Virus record (IMG/VR): IMGVR_UViG_3300047474_000384
Location: 1 to 23,191 of that record
Length of the DNA: 23,191 bases
DNA from: a virus
Reading direction: 5' to 3' (one strand)
Below are positions 7,675 through 14,070 of this stretch, piece by piece; the first letter of the stretch is position 1, and each line of letters begins with the position of its first letter. A program made the translations under genes and the position numbers. The notes below the pieces were generated by a model that did no database searches, was not told the DNA's origin, and saw nothing but the letters and a program-made list of their open reading frames with translations.

Positions 7675-8032
7675 GCCTGTAGGTTGTGTCCTTATTGTCG
7701 GTAATAGCGTTAATAGGAAATTTCTTACCTTTTAGCTTACCACGAAGTTTATTTGGAATGAGAACCGGACGCTTTCCATCCACCCCGTCAATCTTTGCAT
7801 AAACCCAACGCGGGTTAGGAGCTTCGTGAACATAAGTTCCATATATTATGCTTGGAGAAAATTCTGGCAATTCAAGGGCTAAAAAGATTTTTTTAACAGC
7901 GTCTTGCGTAAACCAAGTATTCTTTCCCCTTCCGCTCCAGTCCTCATCTATAAGTTTTGTTTCTTTAATATGAAGCAGGTCGTTTACGCTGACATCAAGG
8001 TCTTTAGCTAAATTAGTAATTTTGGTTTTCAT
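7646..8032 (-). CDS. HTH-containing small protein between terminase and portal
   Basis: This encodes 128 residues. The first 50 (KITNLAKDLDVSVNDLLHI...WFTQDAVKKIF) look like a small helix-turn-helix of the kind found in MerR-like or IF2 N-terminal domains. The second half is basic and beta-rich (IPNKLRGKLKGKKFP). A strong SD (AAAGGAGG, six bases before ATG) sits inside the terminase 3' end, and the start overlaps the terminase stop as TAATG. It is therefore probably well expressed. Position suggests a packaging accessory or late regulator, which is inference only. Confidence 0.75.
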   Translation of the reverse strand: MKTKITNLAKDLDVSVNDLLHIKETKLIDEDWSGRGKNTWFTQDAVKKIFLALELPEFSPSIIYGTYVHEAPNPRWVYAKIDGVDGKRPVLIPNKLRGKLKGKKFPINAITDNKDTTYRHAALTGYNL

Positions 8033-9645
8033 TAATATCCTCCTTTATTAGGTCTTGTGGCTTGCAGTCCGGTTTTAGAAACATAATCAATTCCATAGAC
8101 AGCCGCGTAACGTAGGCAGTCAATTGGGTCTTTCCACGGATGGTCCCGTGTTTTTCCATCATAATGTTGCATAGATGATATGGTGTTCTCTAGCTCGTCA
8201 GAGATGTAAAAGTGTGGGCGATTCTGGGCATCAATCGGCTTCTGCGGATTGTAGGACAGCTTGTCTTGAATGGCTTGAAGACCAGGCTCCTCGTCGATGC
8301 CTGGAGCCGGAATCATAATTAGCCCTTGGTCTTCTAGATCGCTAATGTAATCGCTTTGACCGCCGTGCTCTGCGCTGTATTTGTTGGCTCCCATGCGAGG
8401 GTCAATCAGGCGCGTCATTATCTTCTCTTGCCCCTCAAGCTCGCGTATAACCTCCGCGTAGTCACGAACCCCATAGCCTAGCCGCTGGCGACACGCTTCT
8501 CCTGCTGCCCACTTGCCGTTCTTTTCCTCTGCCCACTTGCCATACAGGATTCCCGGCCACTCACGATACACATACCAAGTGTCTGTAGCATCCACCCCAA
8601 TCCACGTAATGAACCAAGGCTTGCTGCCAGCAGGGTCAACCACCATGTATAGGGTGCAGTCCTCCAGCTTCTCCTCTACCTCTGCATGTGGTATAACATT
8701 TACGTCTGGGTTAAAGCGAGGGAACTTGCTAGCCATTGCCGACGTAGGCACCCCATAAAGGGCTGTGAGCGCGTAATCATCGTCTCCCTTAGCCACACAC
8801 TGCTCTAGGAGGCTTTCGTAGCCACTCCAAGGGTTGTCCTTGCTGTGGAAGTAGCTAATGCCTGTGTTCATCCGCTCGTTGTGCTGGACGTATGGCACCG
8901 TGCGCGGCGTTGTTAGCCCCTCCTCTACGTGCTTGCTCTCTACGGTGCTAGCGGCGTTGCGGTAGTAGCGCACCGTCTCCGTCTCCCCATCCTTGGGTGT
9001 AAAGGAAATGAGTAGCTTGGCATTGTGCGTAGCGTTACGCAGCATGATGCGGTCAATCATCTCCATGCCCAGTAGGTATTCGTCTAGCCAACAACCAATG
9101 TTGTCTACCGTGGGCTCTGGGCTTCCCAACTCCATACCCTCAAGAATCGTGTCGTCCTGTTGGTATTGCGTGTAGGTTTTGAAAACAATCTGCGTCTTGT
9201 TAGGAAATATAGCCTTCTTGTCGCTAAACCCGTTCTTATAGGTGTAGCTAATACTGCCATCGTTCACCTTCTTAACTCTGTATTCCGCCGGAAGCCATTC
9301 CCATACAGCGCGTTGCTGCACCAACACAGAAATCTCATGCGTCTGCGCGAAGCAGAATATCAACCCGTTGGGGTTTTCTATTGCTGCTTCCACAATCTTG
9401 CGTGCCGAGTAAGATGTCTTGCCAGAACGATTAGCCCCAAGAAGCAGGGTGGTGCGGAAGGTGCTTAGTAGCTCGTCAGCGTATTTCCAATGGGGCAAGC
9501 TGAAGCCATACCTATAGGGATCACGCGCCGCATTCTCAATAGCCTCATGGTAGATGCGATGAAGCTCCACAAGCTGTGCAGGCTCCATCCTAGCCATCTC
9601 TTCGTCACTAGGGGGCTTTAATAGCTTATGGTCCTGCCACTTCAT
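8032..9645 (-). CDS. terL: Large terminase subunit (packaging ATPase and nuclease)
   Basis: This encodes 537 residues. The ATPase domain shows Walker A GANRSGKT at 70-77, Walker B IGCWLDEY with D188 and E189, and a motif III-like LLISFTPKDG at 211-220. The nuclease domain has the expected acidic triad: D337 in VVDPAG, D415 in LIDPR, and the D506/D509 pair in KDPIDC near the C-terminus. The enzyme powers DNA translocation into the prohead at the portal and cuts the concatemer. Length is normal for the family. Its start overlaps the stop of the upstream zincin gene (ATGA), and its stop overlaps the next start. The mode of end formation (headful or cos) cannot be judged from sequence alone. Confidence 0.97.
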   Translation of the reverse strand: MKWQDHKLLKPPSDEEMARMEPAQLVELHRIYHEAIENAARDPYRYGFSLPHWKYADELLSTFRTTLLLGANRSGKTSYSARKIVEAAIENPNGLIFCFAQTHEISVLVQQRAVWEWLPAEYRVKKVNDGSISYTYKNGFSDKKAIFPNKTQIVFKTYTQYQQDDTILEGMELGSPEPTVDNIGCWLDEYLLGMEMIDRIMLRNATHNAKLLISFTPKDGETETVRYYRNAASTVESKHVEEGLTTPRTVPYVQHNERMNTGISYFHSKDNPWSGYESLLEQCVAKGDDDYALTALYGVPTSAMASKFPRFNPDVNVIPHAEVEEKLEDCTLYMVVDPAGSKPWFITWIGVDATDTWYVYREWPGILYGKWAEEKNGKWAAGEACRQRLGYGVRDYAEVIRELEGQEKIMTRLIDPRMGANKYSAEHGGQSDYISDLEDQGLIMIPAPGIDEEPGLQAIQDKLSYNPQKPIDAQNRPHFYISDELENTISSMQHYDGKTRDHPWKDPIDCLRYAAVYGIDYVSKTGLQATRPNKGGY

Positions 9646-9971
9646 TCTTTAACCATTTGATACCACCGTGCTATCAGCCACCCCATCAAATACGCCTGTA
9701 GCTCGTCATTGCACGCATCCACCTGCATCCCGCACAAATCAATAACATAATTGGCTGCGTGTAGACATTCATGCGCCACAGTCTCCTCGTCATGCTCCCC
9801 CTCAAATATAAACACATACACGTCCCCGTCCTTCAACACTGTCATGCCTGAGTCATTAACAACGTCCATCTCCTCTCCCGTAGCCCTAAGGCACGCCGCA
9901 TCGGCATCATCAGACAGATGGAAATGCACCGTGCGCTGGAATATAGGAATGTCTATGGACTTAACCCTCAT
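9642..9971 (-). CDS. Small zincin-like metallopeptidase (HEXXH)
   Basis: This encodes 109 residues. HECLH at 67-71 gives two zinc-binding His and a catalytic Glu. The downstream DELQAYLMGW with E90 is a likely third zinc ligand, which fits a minimal gluzincin fold. The N-terminal 60 residues are beta-rich. Phages encode such tiny zincins in packaging regions, but the substrate is unknown; prohead maturation or host protein cleavage are both possible. The gene is in an overlapping chain with the 30-residue ORF and terL (ATGA at both ends). It is clearly different from the much larger ArdC protein in this window, which has its own HEXXH. Confidence 0.75.
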   Translation of the reverse strand: MRVKSIDIPIFQRTVHFHLSDDADAACLRATGEEMDVVNDSGMTVLKDGDVYVFIFEGEHDEETVAHECLHAANYVIDLCGMQVDACNDELQAYLMGWLIARWYQMVKE

Positions 9972-10060
9972 TTCTTAGGACCAAAGATGCGCTTCCAATT
10001 CTGCTCAAGCTCTTCCTCTGTAATCTGCTTAGGGCGTTGTGTGTCTCCTTTACCATTCAT
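9968..10060 (-). CDS. Thirty-residue ORF linking small terminase and zincin genes
   Basis: ATG 10060 overlaps the small-terminase stop (ATGA) and its own TGA overlaps the next ATG. Such precise overlaps at both ends suggest a translated mini-gene. The product is highly charged (MNGKGDTQRPKQ..., EEELEQNWKRIFGPKK), helical and basic at the end. It may only serve to couple translation, or it may be a small packaging cofactor. A purine-rich AGGGAGAGG lies upstream at a long spacing. Confidence 0.6.
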   Translation of the reverse strand: MNGKGDTQRPKQITEEELEQNWKRIFGPKK

Positions 10061-10545
10061 ACGTCAATAGCCTCTCCCTTTACACGCTTCTGCGCCTCCT
10101 GAATGGCCGTCATAGCATCTTCTAGGCTTGGCCCTTCCTTCCTATGCACCACCGTTACCTTATTGCCTTCTACAGCCTGTAACGCCTTATCCTGCAAAAT
10201 AGCATACCCCGTATGCAAATCCTTCAATCCCTCCTTCTTTAATAGGTCGGAATCCTCAGCAAGCCCTTCCAGCTTCATGTTCAACAGCAGCCTGTATTTC
10301 TCCAATAGCTCAAACCCATCCTTAGCCAACTCCTCTCGCCGAACCTCTAACGCATCCTTATGCCGCCCCTTCAACGAAGCAATAGCATTAAAACTAAGCC
10401 CCGTCTCCTTCTTCACCTTCCTATACCCAACCCCATCAGCCAACATCTCTAAACACCTCACAGCCAAATCAGGCTTGCGCTTCTCCAGCATACGCTCAGA
10501 TGCCTCGCTCTCTACAACACTTTGCTTAATAGAATCTTTTGGCAC
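10057..10545 (-). CDS. terS: Probable small terminase subunit
   Basis: This encodes 162 residues from GTG 10545; ATG 10491 is an alternative start. A helix-turn-helix lies at about residues 28-62 (CLEMLADGVGYRKVKKETG, FNAIASLKGRH). It is followed by a long charged coiled-coil segment (ELLEKYRLLLNMKLEGL) and a C-terminal tail, the usual order for TerS proteins that ring around pac or cos DNA. It is the first gene of the leftward operon and lies just upstream of terL apart from two small genes. This position supports the call. AGAGGAA directly before GTG is a poorly spaced SD. The C-rich and dyad-containing region immediately upstream could contain the recognition site, but nothing proves it. 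Confidence 0.75.
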   Translation of the reverse strand: MPKDSIKQSVVESEASERMLEKRKPDLAVRCLEMLADGVGYRKVKKETGLSFNAIASLKGRHKDALEVRREELAKDGFELLEKYRLLLNMKLEGLAEDSDLLKKEGLKDLHTGYAILQDKALQAVEGNKVTVVHRKEGPSLEDAMTAIQEAQKRVKGEAIDV

Positions 10546-10575
10546 TTCCTCTACACTATACTACCTGTCAAGCGT

Positions 10576-10596
10576 ATAGCATACTCCTTATGCTAT
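10576..10596. repeat. Perfect 8-bp inverted repeat (possible operator)
   Basis: ATAGCATA and TATGCTAT flank CTCCT on the plus strand. It begins 31 bp upstream of the small-terminase GTG. The arm and spacer size suit a dimeric repressor site or a short RNA hairpin. Read leftward, the loop is AGGAG. Confidence 0.55.
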
Positions 10597-10656
10597 TCCC
10601 AATGCGCCCTTTTGTATTTTTGGTGTATACCCCTAGGTGATGAATCATAACACACA

Positions 10657-10689
10657 CCCCCCCGTCGAGCCTGACCCCCGCCCCCCCCC
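10657..10689 (-). other. Clustered C tracts (G-quadruplex-capable on the minus strand)
   Basis: The plus strand carries runs of 7, 5 and 9 C (10657-10663, 10675-10679, 10681-10689). The minus strand therefore has G9, C, G5, an 11-base linker and G7. The long runs can supply four G tracts. Long homopolymers are otherwise absent from this window apart from the A tracts near 4921-4936. Confidence 0.45.
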
Positions 10690-10717
10690 TGCTGGGTTAA
10701 CGTTCAGCAGTTAACGT
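10689..10717. repeat. Hairpin and duplicated GTTAACGT boxes
   Basis: CTGCTG (10689-10694) and CAGCAG (10705-10710) can pair around a 10-base loop that contains GTTAACGT (10696-10703). A second GTTAACGT lies at 10710-10717, 14 bp downstream. The GTTAAC core is itself palindromic. This looks like tandem protein-binding sites in the divergent control region. Confidence 0.45.
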
Positions 10718-10892
10718 CTAACAAGATGTTACAGCATCCCATGGCGAGTTGGCATGGTTTCGCACTCTTGCAAGCCACTCTCTTTTAGCACGGAGGGGGA
10801 GAGGGGGAGGTGAATCATTTGCCAGCCCTCCACTAAATTGAGGTATTCACCCTATTGTATTGCTTGACGCTTTGGTGTAGGGTGTAGGGGTT

Positions 10893-11723
10893 ATGAATAA
10901 AAAAACACTATCTCTTATAAACTCCACCGTCCTCGAAGCCTTAGAATCCGGGGTGAATCCATGGCGTAAGACTTGGAGGAACATTCACGATCACGGGATG
11001 CCCCATAATCTAAAGAGTAAACGCAATTACTCCGGCGCAAACGTAGTTATCTTGGGGTTACAGGAGGCCCCGTGTAACGCTTGGGTGACTTATAAACAGG
11101 CTGTTGAGCTAGGCGGAAACGTGCGCAAAGGGGCGAAAAGCTCTGTTGTGTATTTCTGGCAATTTTTAGAGAAAGAGGAGGATGGGGTGAAACGGAAAAT
11201 CCCCATGGTGCGCACTTATAGGGTCTTTAATGCATCGCGTGACTGCGATGGATTAGAGCACCTGATTGAGAAGGCGAAAGGCGAAGTAGGGGAATCCCGC
11301 CCCGTTAACGCTCTTGCGGATTATATTGAAAGGGAAGGCATCGGACTGTCCCATGGCACGAATCAACCCTGCTACGTGCCCATCGTTGACCAAATACAGA
11401 TGCCGCACGAATCGGCCTTTGATAATCCCGACCACTATCAGGGTGTCTTGGCCCATGAGGCGATCCATTCCACGGGGCACGAGTCGCGGCTAGGGCGATT
11501 AAAAGAAAGGGCAGCGTTCGGCGGGGAGAATTACGCATTCGAGGAACTAGTTGCGGAACTTGGATCGTGCTATGTTTGCGCCCAAGTTGGAGTTGAGCCG
11601 GACTTTGATAATTCTGCTTCCTACCTTAAGTCATGGTTGACCGCACTGAAAGACAATGACTCTTGGCTAGTATCGGCTGGCGGGAAAGCCCAAAAGGCAG
11701 CGGATTTCATCTTTTCCGCCTAG
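10893..11723 (+). CDS. ardC: ArdC-type antirestriction protein
   Basis: This encodes 276 residues. Residues 1-130 match the ArdC N-terminal ssDNA-binding domain (NPWRKTW at 22-28, RNYSGAN at 44-50, AWVTYKQAVELGG near 63-75, GAKSSVVYFWQF at 80-91). Residues 140-276 form a zincin-like domain with HEAIHSTGH at 188-196 and a downstream YAFEELVAELG carrying E217, E218 and E222. On plasmids ArdC protects incoming single-stranded DNA from restriction. In a phage it may act early against host defence, which fits its place as first gene of the rightward side. AGGGG sits very close to the ATG. An intrinsic terminator follows 28 bp after the stop, so it may be a separate transcription unit. Confidence 0.88.
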   Translation: MNKKTLSLINSTVLEALESGVNPWRKTWRNIHDHGMPHNLKSKRNYSGANVVILGLQEAPCNAWVTYKQAVELGGNVRKGAKSSVVYFWQFLEKEEDGVKRKIPMVRTYRVFNASRDCDGLEHLIEKAKGEVGESRPVNALADYIEREGIGLSHGTNQPCYVPIVDQIQMPHESAFDNPDHYQGVLAHEAIHSTGHESRLGRLKERAAFGGENYAFEELVAELGSCYVCAQVGVEPDFDNSASYLKSWLTALKDNDSWLVSAGGKAQKAADFIFSA

Positions 11724-11751
11724 GTTGCGCCGATTCTATCCCCTCACAAGG

Positions 11752-11780
11752 GCCAGTCCTTCGGGGCTGGCTCTTTTTTT
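11752..11780 (+). terminator. Intrinsic terminator after ardC
   Basis: GCCAGTCC (11752-11759), TTCG loop, GGGCTGGC (11764-11771) form an 8-bp stem with one G-U pair, followed by TC and seven Ts. This is a textbook Rho-independent terminator. Confidence 0.9.
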
Positions 11781-11784
11781 GTGC

Positions 11785-11802
11785 CTCTCTCTCTCTCTCT
11801 CT
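11785..11802. repeat. (CT)9 microsatellite
   Basis: Nine CT units lie directly after the ardC terminator in non-coding DNA. They could vary in length between isolates; no function is visible. Confidence 0.8.
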
Positions 11803-11884
11803 CCCTTATGGAGGGGGTGATGTTGCGGCGGCCCGTGGTTTGCGCTCCCATCTGATAGCCTTTTGGGGGCAAATCGGCGCAAAA

Positions 11885-11977
11885 ATGGGTAATGGACCCT
11901 ATTCACAGGACGGGTCGATTACTGTACTCTGGGGCCATCAACAGACCGTCAAATCCGGTCCAATCATAAAAGGATAA
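11885..11977 (+). CDS. Possible 30-residue ORF before the glycosylase-like gene
   Basis: ATG 11885 opens a frame encoding MGNGPYSQDGSITVLWGHQQ and ten more residues, ending seven bases before the next ATG. The composition is protein-like, but no SD sequence precedes it. The same DNA also contains a GACCG/CGGTC hairpin near 11945-11961 that might be a leader element. The remaining 11803-11884 bases show nothing else. The call is weak. Confidence 0.25.
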   Translation: MGNGPYSQDGSITVLWGHQQTVKSGPIIKG

Positions 11978-11983
11978 TAAATC

Positions 11984-12613
11984 ATGAGAAAACCAAACCC
12001 AAACCGCGCCCTTACGAAAAACATTTCCGCTATGCTCCAACTTGCCAGCGTTGCCGATATTCAAGACGGAATCGAGTGGTACGATCGAGCCGGTCGGCTT
12101 GGCCAACGTCTCGCCGAAACTTACGGGTGCACGATAGAACAATCGGTAGGAGTGATTGCGGCCCTGAGCCCGAATAACAAGTGGCAGCGCAATTGCCAAG
12201 ACGCGGAATCCTGCATTAAGGCGTGGTCACTCGGACGGGACGTAATGGACATCGTCTGCTGCACGTATCCCGCCATGAAGGAAAAGGCCAAACGGATTCT
12301 TGAGCTTAACGCACCCTCACGGGAGGATGTTGCGGCGATACTCAACGGACGTAAAATCTCCGCGTTTGCTCTGTCGATCCTGGGCGAAGCTTCCGCCGTC
12401 TGCGTCGATGGCCACGCATTTGCCATATGGCTGGGCGAGCGAGTTCCGACCACCAAAACGCCAAGCCTCGGCAAAAAGCTTTACTCCCGAATATCAGCCG
12501 ATTATTGCACCGTCGCAAAGCGTTCGAAGGCGATTTGCGGCCACGATTTAACCGCCGCGCAAGTTCAAGCCGTGACCTGGGTAACTTACCGCCGTATTTC
12601 CGGCATTAAATAA
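11984..12613 (+). CDS. HhH-GPD-like (endonuclease III-like) DNA glycosylase candidate
   Basis: This encodes 209 residues. VIAALSPNNKWQRNCQDAE (57-75) parallels the LLSAQATD...VNKA segment of endonuclease III. MKEKAKRIL (98-106) parallels its yntKA-I motif. NGRKISAFALSILGE (121-135) followed by VCVDGHAF (139-146) parallels GVGRKTANVVLN...VDTH. K124 and D142 would occupy the positions of the catalytic Lys and Asp. If so, it could excise a base and possibly cut the abasic site. The C-terminal iron-sulphur cluster of endonuclease III is absent. The family is also seen in phages as an uncharacterised protein. The alignment is by eye, so the fold is inferred, not proven. AAGGA lies nine bases before ATG. 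Confidence 0.55.
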   Translation: MRKPNPNRALTKNISAMLQLASVADIQDGIEWYDRAGRLGQRLAETYGCTIEQSVGVIAALSPNNKWQRNCQDAESCIKAWSLGRDVMDIVCCTYPAMKEKAKRILELNAPSREDVAAILNGRKISAFALSILGEASAVCVDGHAFAIWLGERVPTTKTPSLGKKLYSRISADYCTVAKRSKAICGHDLTAAQVQAVTWVTYRRISGIK

Positions 12614-12623
12614 CACGATTGGA
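12593..12623 (+). repeat. 31-bp imperfect direct repeat, copy 1
   Basis: This copy (CGTATTTCCGGCATT...) matches 12853-12883 at 26 of 31 positions. It spans the stop codon of the glycosylase-like gene. Confidence 0.7.
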
Positions 12624-12646
12624 AACACACACACTATATACCTAAA

Positions 12647-12883
12647 ATGTTAACTAGGATTGACACGATACACAGACAGCCAAACGGCACCTACAGGGAC
12701 CAAGGCGGCAGAGCGTTAGACATAAAGCAGGTTTTTAACGCCGGGAGGCTTTATTGTTTTTCTGGCAAAAACCACCCGCTGATTGTCACAGAATGGAATG
12801 TTGCCCGTGCAATGTTCTTTGTAATAGGAGAATTTTACCCGACTCGTATCCCCGTATTTTCGGAATCAAATAACACAATTTGA
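12647..12883 (+). CDS. Small protein of unknown function
   Basis: This encodes 78 residues (MLTRIDTIHRQPNGTYRD...). It is beta-rich with a Tyr/Phe-containing core (AGRLYCFSGKNHP, WNVARAMFFVIGEFYP). It resembles a small soluble domain, with no membrane segment or clear motif. No SD sequence is present; a TATATA lies 12 bp upstream. Its last 31 bases repeat the end of the upstream gene, so this gene may have been inserted by or arisen from a duplication. Confidence 0.65.
   Translation: MLTRIDTIHRQPNGTYRDQGGRALDIKQVFNAGRLYCFSGKNHPLIVTEWNVARAMFFVIGEFYPTRIPVFSESNNTI
12853..12883 (+). repeat. 31-bp imperfect direct repeat, copy 2
   Basis: This second copy (CGTATTTTCGGAATC...) lies 260 bp after the first and ends exactly at the TGA stop of the 78-residue gene. 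The two copies are read in different frames, so the similarity is at DNA level. Confidence 0.7.
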
Positions 12884-12892
12884 CCAAACCCG

Positions 12893-12979
12893 ATGAAAAA
12901 GAATCTTGAAGAAATCGCCGGATCAATCACCTTTTTGCTCATGCTTGCGGCCCTTGTTTGGCTCATGCTGGCAATGTGA
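12893..12979 (+). CDS. Small single-span membrane protein
   Basis: This encodes 28 residues. A charged start (MKKNLEEIAGS) is followed by a hydrophobic helix ITFLLMLAALVWLMLAM that reaches the C-terminus. It could be a small inner-membrane effector, a lysis accessory or a coding fossil. It sits ten bases after the previous stop in the same direction. No SD sequence is present. Confidence 0.5.
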   Translation: MKKNLEEIAGSITFLLMLAALVWLMLAM

Positions 12980-13008
12980 ATGCAACCAAAACCATAAAGA
13001 GAAACAAG

Positions 13009-13230
13009 ATGAAGCCACCCATACCAACCCCCGAGCCACCGCAAGCCCCGTTTAAGCGGCCACAATGGACAAAACAAGAGCAAGACGAGGCAATGGCCGA
13101 ACATGCCGCCAAATGGCGCGAGAACGTGCTTGAACAGGAAGCAGAGCGCAACGCAGAGCGCGAGCGCGTTTCCGCCCTTGGCCAAGTGTTCGCGGAGATG
13201 CGCGACATTTACGGGAAGGGAGGGCTCTGA
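13009..13230 (+). CDS. Pro-rich and coiled-coil small protein
   Basis: This encodes 73 residues from ATG 13009. An upstream TTG frame would overlap the membrane gene and is disfavoured. The start is Pro-rich (MKPPIPTPEPPQAPFKRP), followed by a long Glu/Ala/Arg-rich helix (EQDEAMAEHAAKWRENVLEQ) and a short tail. No family is recognised. It ends six bases before the stop of a converging minus-strand gene. Confidence 0.65.
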   Translation: MKPPIPTPEPPQAPFKRPQWTKQEQDEAMAEHAAKWRENVLEQEAERNAERERVSALGQVFAEMRDIYGKGGL

Positions 13231-13236
13231 AGCGCA

Positions 13237-13416
13237 TCAATGCCAGAGGGTGACGATATTGCCCTGCTTCACGATGCCCTTAATGGCCCTGCCCTCGCTC
13301 CCGTAGTCGTAGCCCGTAACAGGGGGACGCTTGGGGGTGGGGCTAGGCTTAGGCTGGGGCTTTTTAGGGGCGGCCTTAGCGGGTCGTTCTACATTTCCGA
13401 ATAAATCAACAGACAT
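13237..13416 (-). CDS. Antisense-oriented small basic protein (function unknown)
   Basis: This encodes 59 residues from ATG 13416 on the minus strand, inside an otherwise rightward block. The plus strand has no credible gene here. The sequence is MSVDLFGNVERPAK, then a Pro/Lys linker (PKKPQPKPSPTPKRPP), then a compact segment GYDYGSEGRAIKGIVKQGN ending TLWH. An ordered start, flexible linker and ordered end are what a real small protein shows. It is strongly basic and might bind nucleic acid. No SD sequence is present. Confidence 0.6.
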   Translation of the reverse strand: MSVDLFGNVERPAKAAPKKPQPKPSPTPKRPPVTGYDYGSEGRAIKGIVKQGNIVTLWH

Positions 13417-13421
13417 AAATC

Positions 13422-13460
13422 ATGAATACAGACACAGACACAGACGAGCAAGGGCAAAAC
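13422..13460 (+). repeat. Duplicated gene start, copy 1 (39 bp)
   Basis: It begins ATGAATACAGACACAGACAC and equals 13577-13609 apart from one additional 6-bp CAGACA unit. Confidence 0.85.
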
Positions 13461-13580
13461 GCCACCCGCCAAGAGCTCGAGCAGCTTGCAAATCAACTAA
13501 AAGCAACGGTGCTGGAGCTCATGGAAGCCCGCGCCACCATTGAAAACCTAAAATATCACCTGAACGGATACAAAAAATGA
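13422..13580 (+). CDS. Small coiled-coil protein, first of a duplicated-start pair
   Basis: This encodes 52 residues. It starts with a Thr/Asp repeat (MNTDTDTDEQGQN), followed by a heptad-like helix (RQELEQLANQLKATVLELME, then ARATIENLKYHL). The start is nearly identical in DNA to that of the next gene. The stop overlaps the next start (ATGA). It is likely a small oligomerising protein of unknown role. Confidence 0.6.
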   Translation: MNTDTDTDEQGQNATRQELEQLANQLKATVLELMEARATIENLKYHLNGYKK

Positions 13581-13609
13581 ATACAGACACAGACGAGCAA
13601 GGGCAAAAC
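13577..13609 (+). repeat. Duplicated gene start, copy 2 (33 bp)
   Basis: It matches copy 1 at 13422-13460 except for one missing 6-bp unit. Downstream sequences of the two genes are not alike. Confidence 0.85.
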
Positions 13610-13750
13610 ACGCCCCCTACTGCCGAGGCACGCCAGTGCCTTTACCTCAGCGGCAAGTTGCATGAGGCCAGACAGCAAATCAAGGCACTAGAAGCCGATC
13701 TTGCCCTAATGGGTGAGGGGCTGAGGTATCTAAAGGAGGGGAAACGATGA
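13577..13750 (+). CDS. Small coiled-coil protein, second of a duplicated-start pair
   Basis: This encodes 57 residues. MNTDTDEQGQN is shared with the preceding gene, then the sequence diverges (TPPTAEARQCLYLSGKLHEA) into a helix with heptad spacing and a basic end. ATGA overlaps join it to both neighbours. The DNA for its last residues contains the strong SD (AAGGAGG) of the next gene. Function unknown. Confidence 0.6.
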   Translation: MNTDTDEQGQNTPPTAEARQCLYLSGKLHEARQQIKALEADLALMGEGLRYLKEGKR

Positions 13751-14070
13751 GCGCGACTATTCACGCAAACAGCCTCGAGGCGTATCATGACGGCGAAATG
13801 AGCCTATTCACAAAGCGAGAAAGCGAAATTCTTTCCGCTTTTGATCGATTCGGCGTGCTAACGGATCGCGAATGCCTCGCCGTTCTTAACTATCCCGACA
13901 TGAACGCCGTCCGGCCTCGTATAACGGAGCTAATCCAAAAGGGCGTTTTGTCGGAAGAGGGTGAAACGAAATGCCCAGTAACCCAGAAGACCGTGCGCCT
14001 TTGCAAGATCGCGCCTCTCGACAACGGCGACTACCTGCCGGGCTTTAATGCGGGAGGCATCGCGATATGA
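13747..14070 (+). CDS. Winged-helix DNA-binding protein
   Basis: This encodes 107 residues. Residues 20-90 show a winged-helix layout: FTKRESEILSAFDRFG, LTDRECLAVLNYPDMNAVRPR as helix-turn-recognition helix, then ITELIQKGVLSEEGE leading into a beta wing. It has the strongest SD of the rightward block (AAGGAGGGG before ATG) and overlaps the previous stop. It is probably a phage regulator or replication accessory. The GTTAACGT boxes or the dyad near 10580 could be its targets, but nothing links them directly. Confidence 0.65.
   Translation: MSATIHANSLEAYHDGEMSLFTKRESEILSAFDRFGVLTDRECLAVLNYPDMNAVRPRITELIQKGVLSEEGETKCPVTQKTVRLCKIAPLDNGDYLPGFNAGGIAI

Larger units (their letters stand above)
10546..10892. 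promoter_or_regulatory. Divergent control region between late and early/middle operons
   Basis: No credible gene lies in these 347 bases. The region separates leftward packaging genes from rightward genes and holds an 8-bp perfect dyad (10576-10596) and long C tracts (10657-10689). It also contains a CTGCTG/CAGCAG hairpin enclosing one of two GTTAACGT boxes (10689-10717), a purine-rich tract (GGAGGGGGAGAGGGGGAGG near 10791-10810) and a GGTGTAGGGTGTAGGGG tract before the ArdC start. Near 10566-10571 the minus strand has a TTGACA, but no matching -10 box was found. Transcription starts, a regulator-binding site or a packaging/replication site are all possible. Confidence 0.6.

Noticed and set aside
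10640-10714. 24-residue plus-strand frame in the control region
   Set aside because: It is made largely of Pro codons from C tracts, with no SD and no ordered segment.
12121-12474. Minus-strand frame of 117 codons opposite the glycosylase-like gene
   Set aside because: It is a shadow frame; the plus-strand product has recognisable family segments across the same DNA.
13417-13456. Promoter for the antisense 59-residue gene in the GTCTGT repeat (TTGCTC, 17 bp, TATTCA)
   Set aside because: The -10 match is only three of six, and it would leave almost no leader before the ATG.
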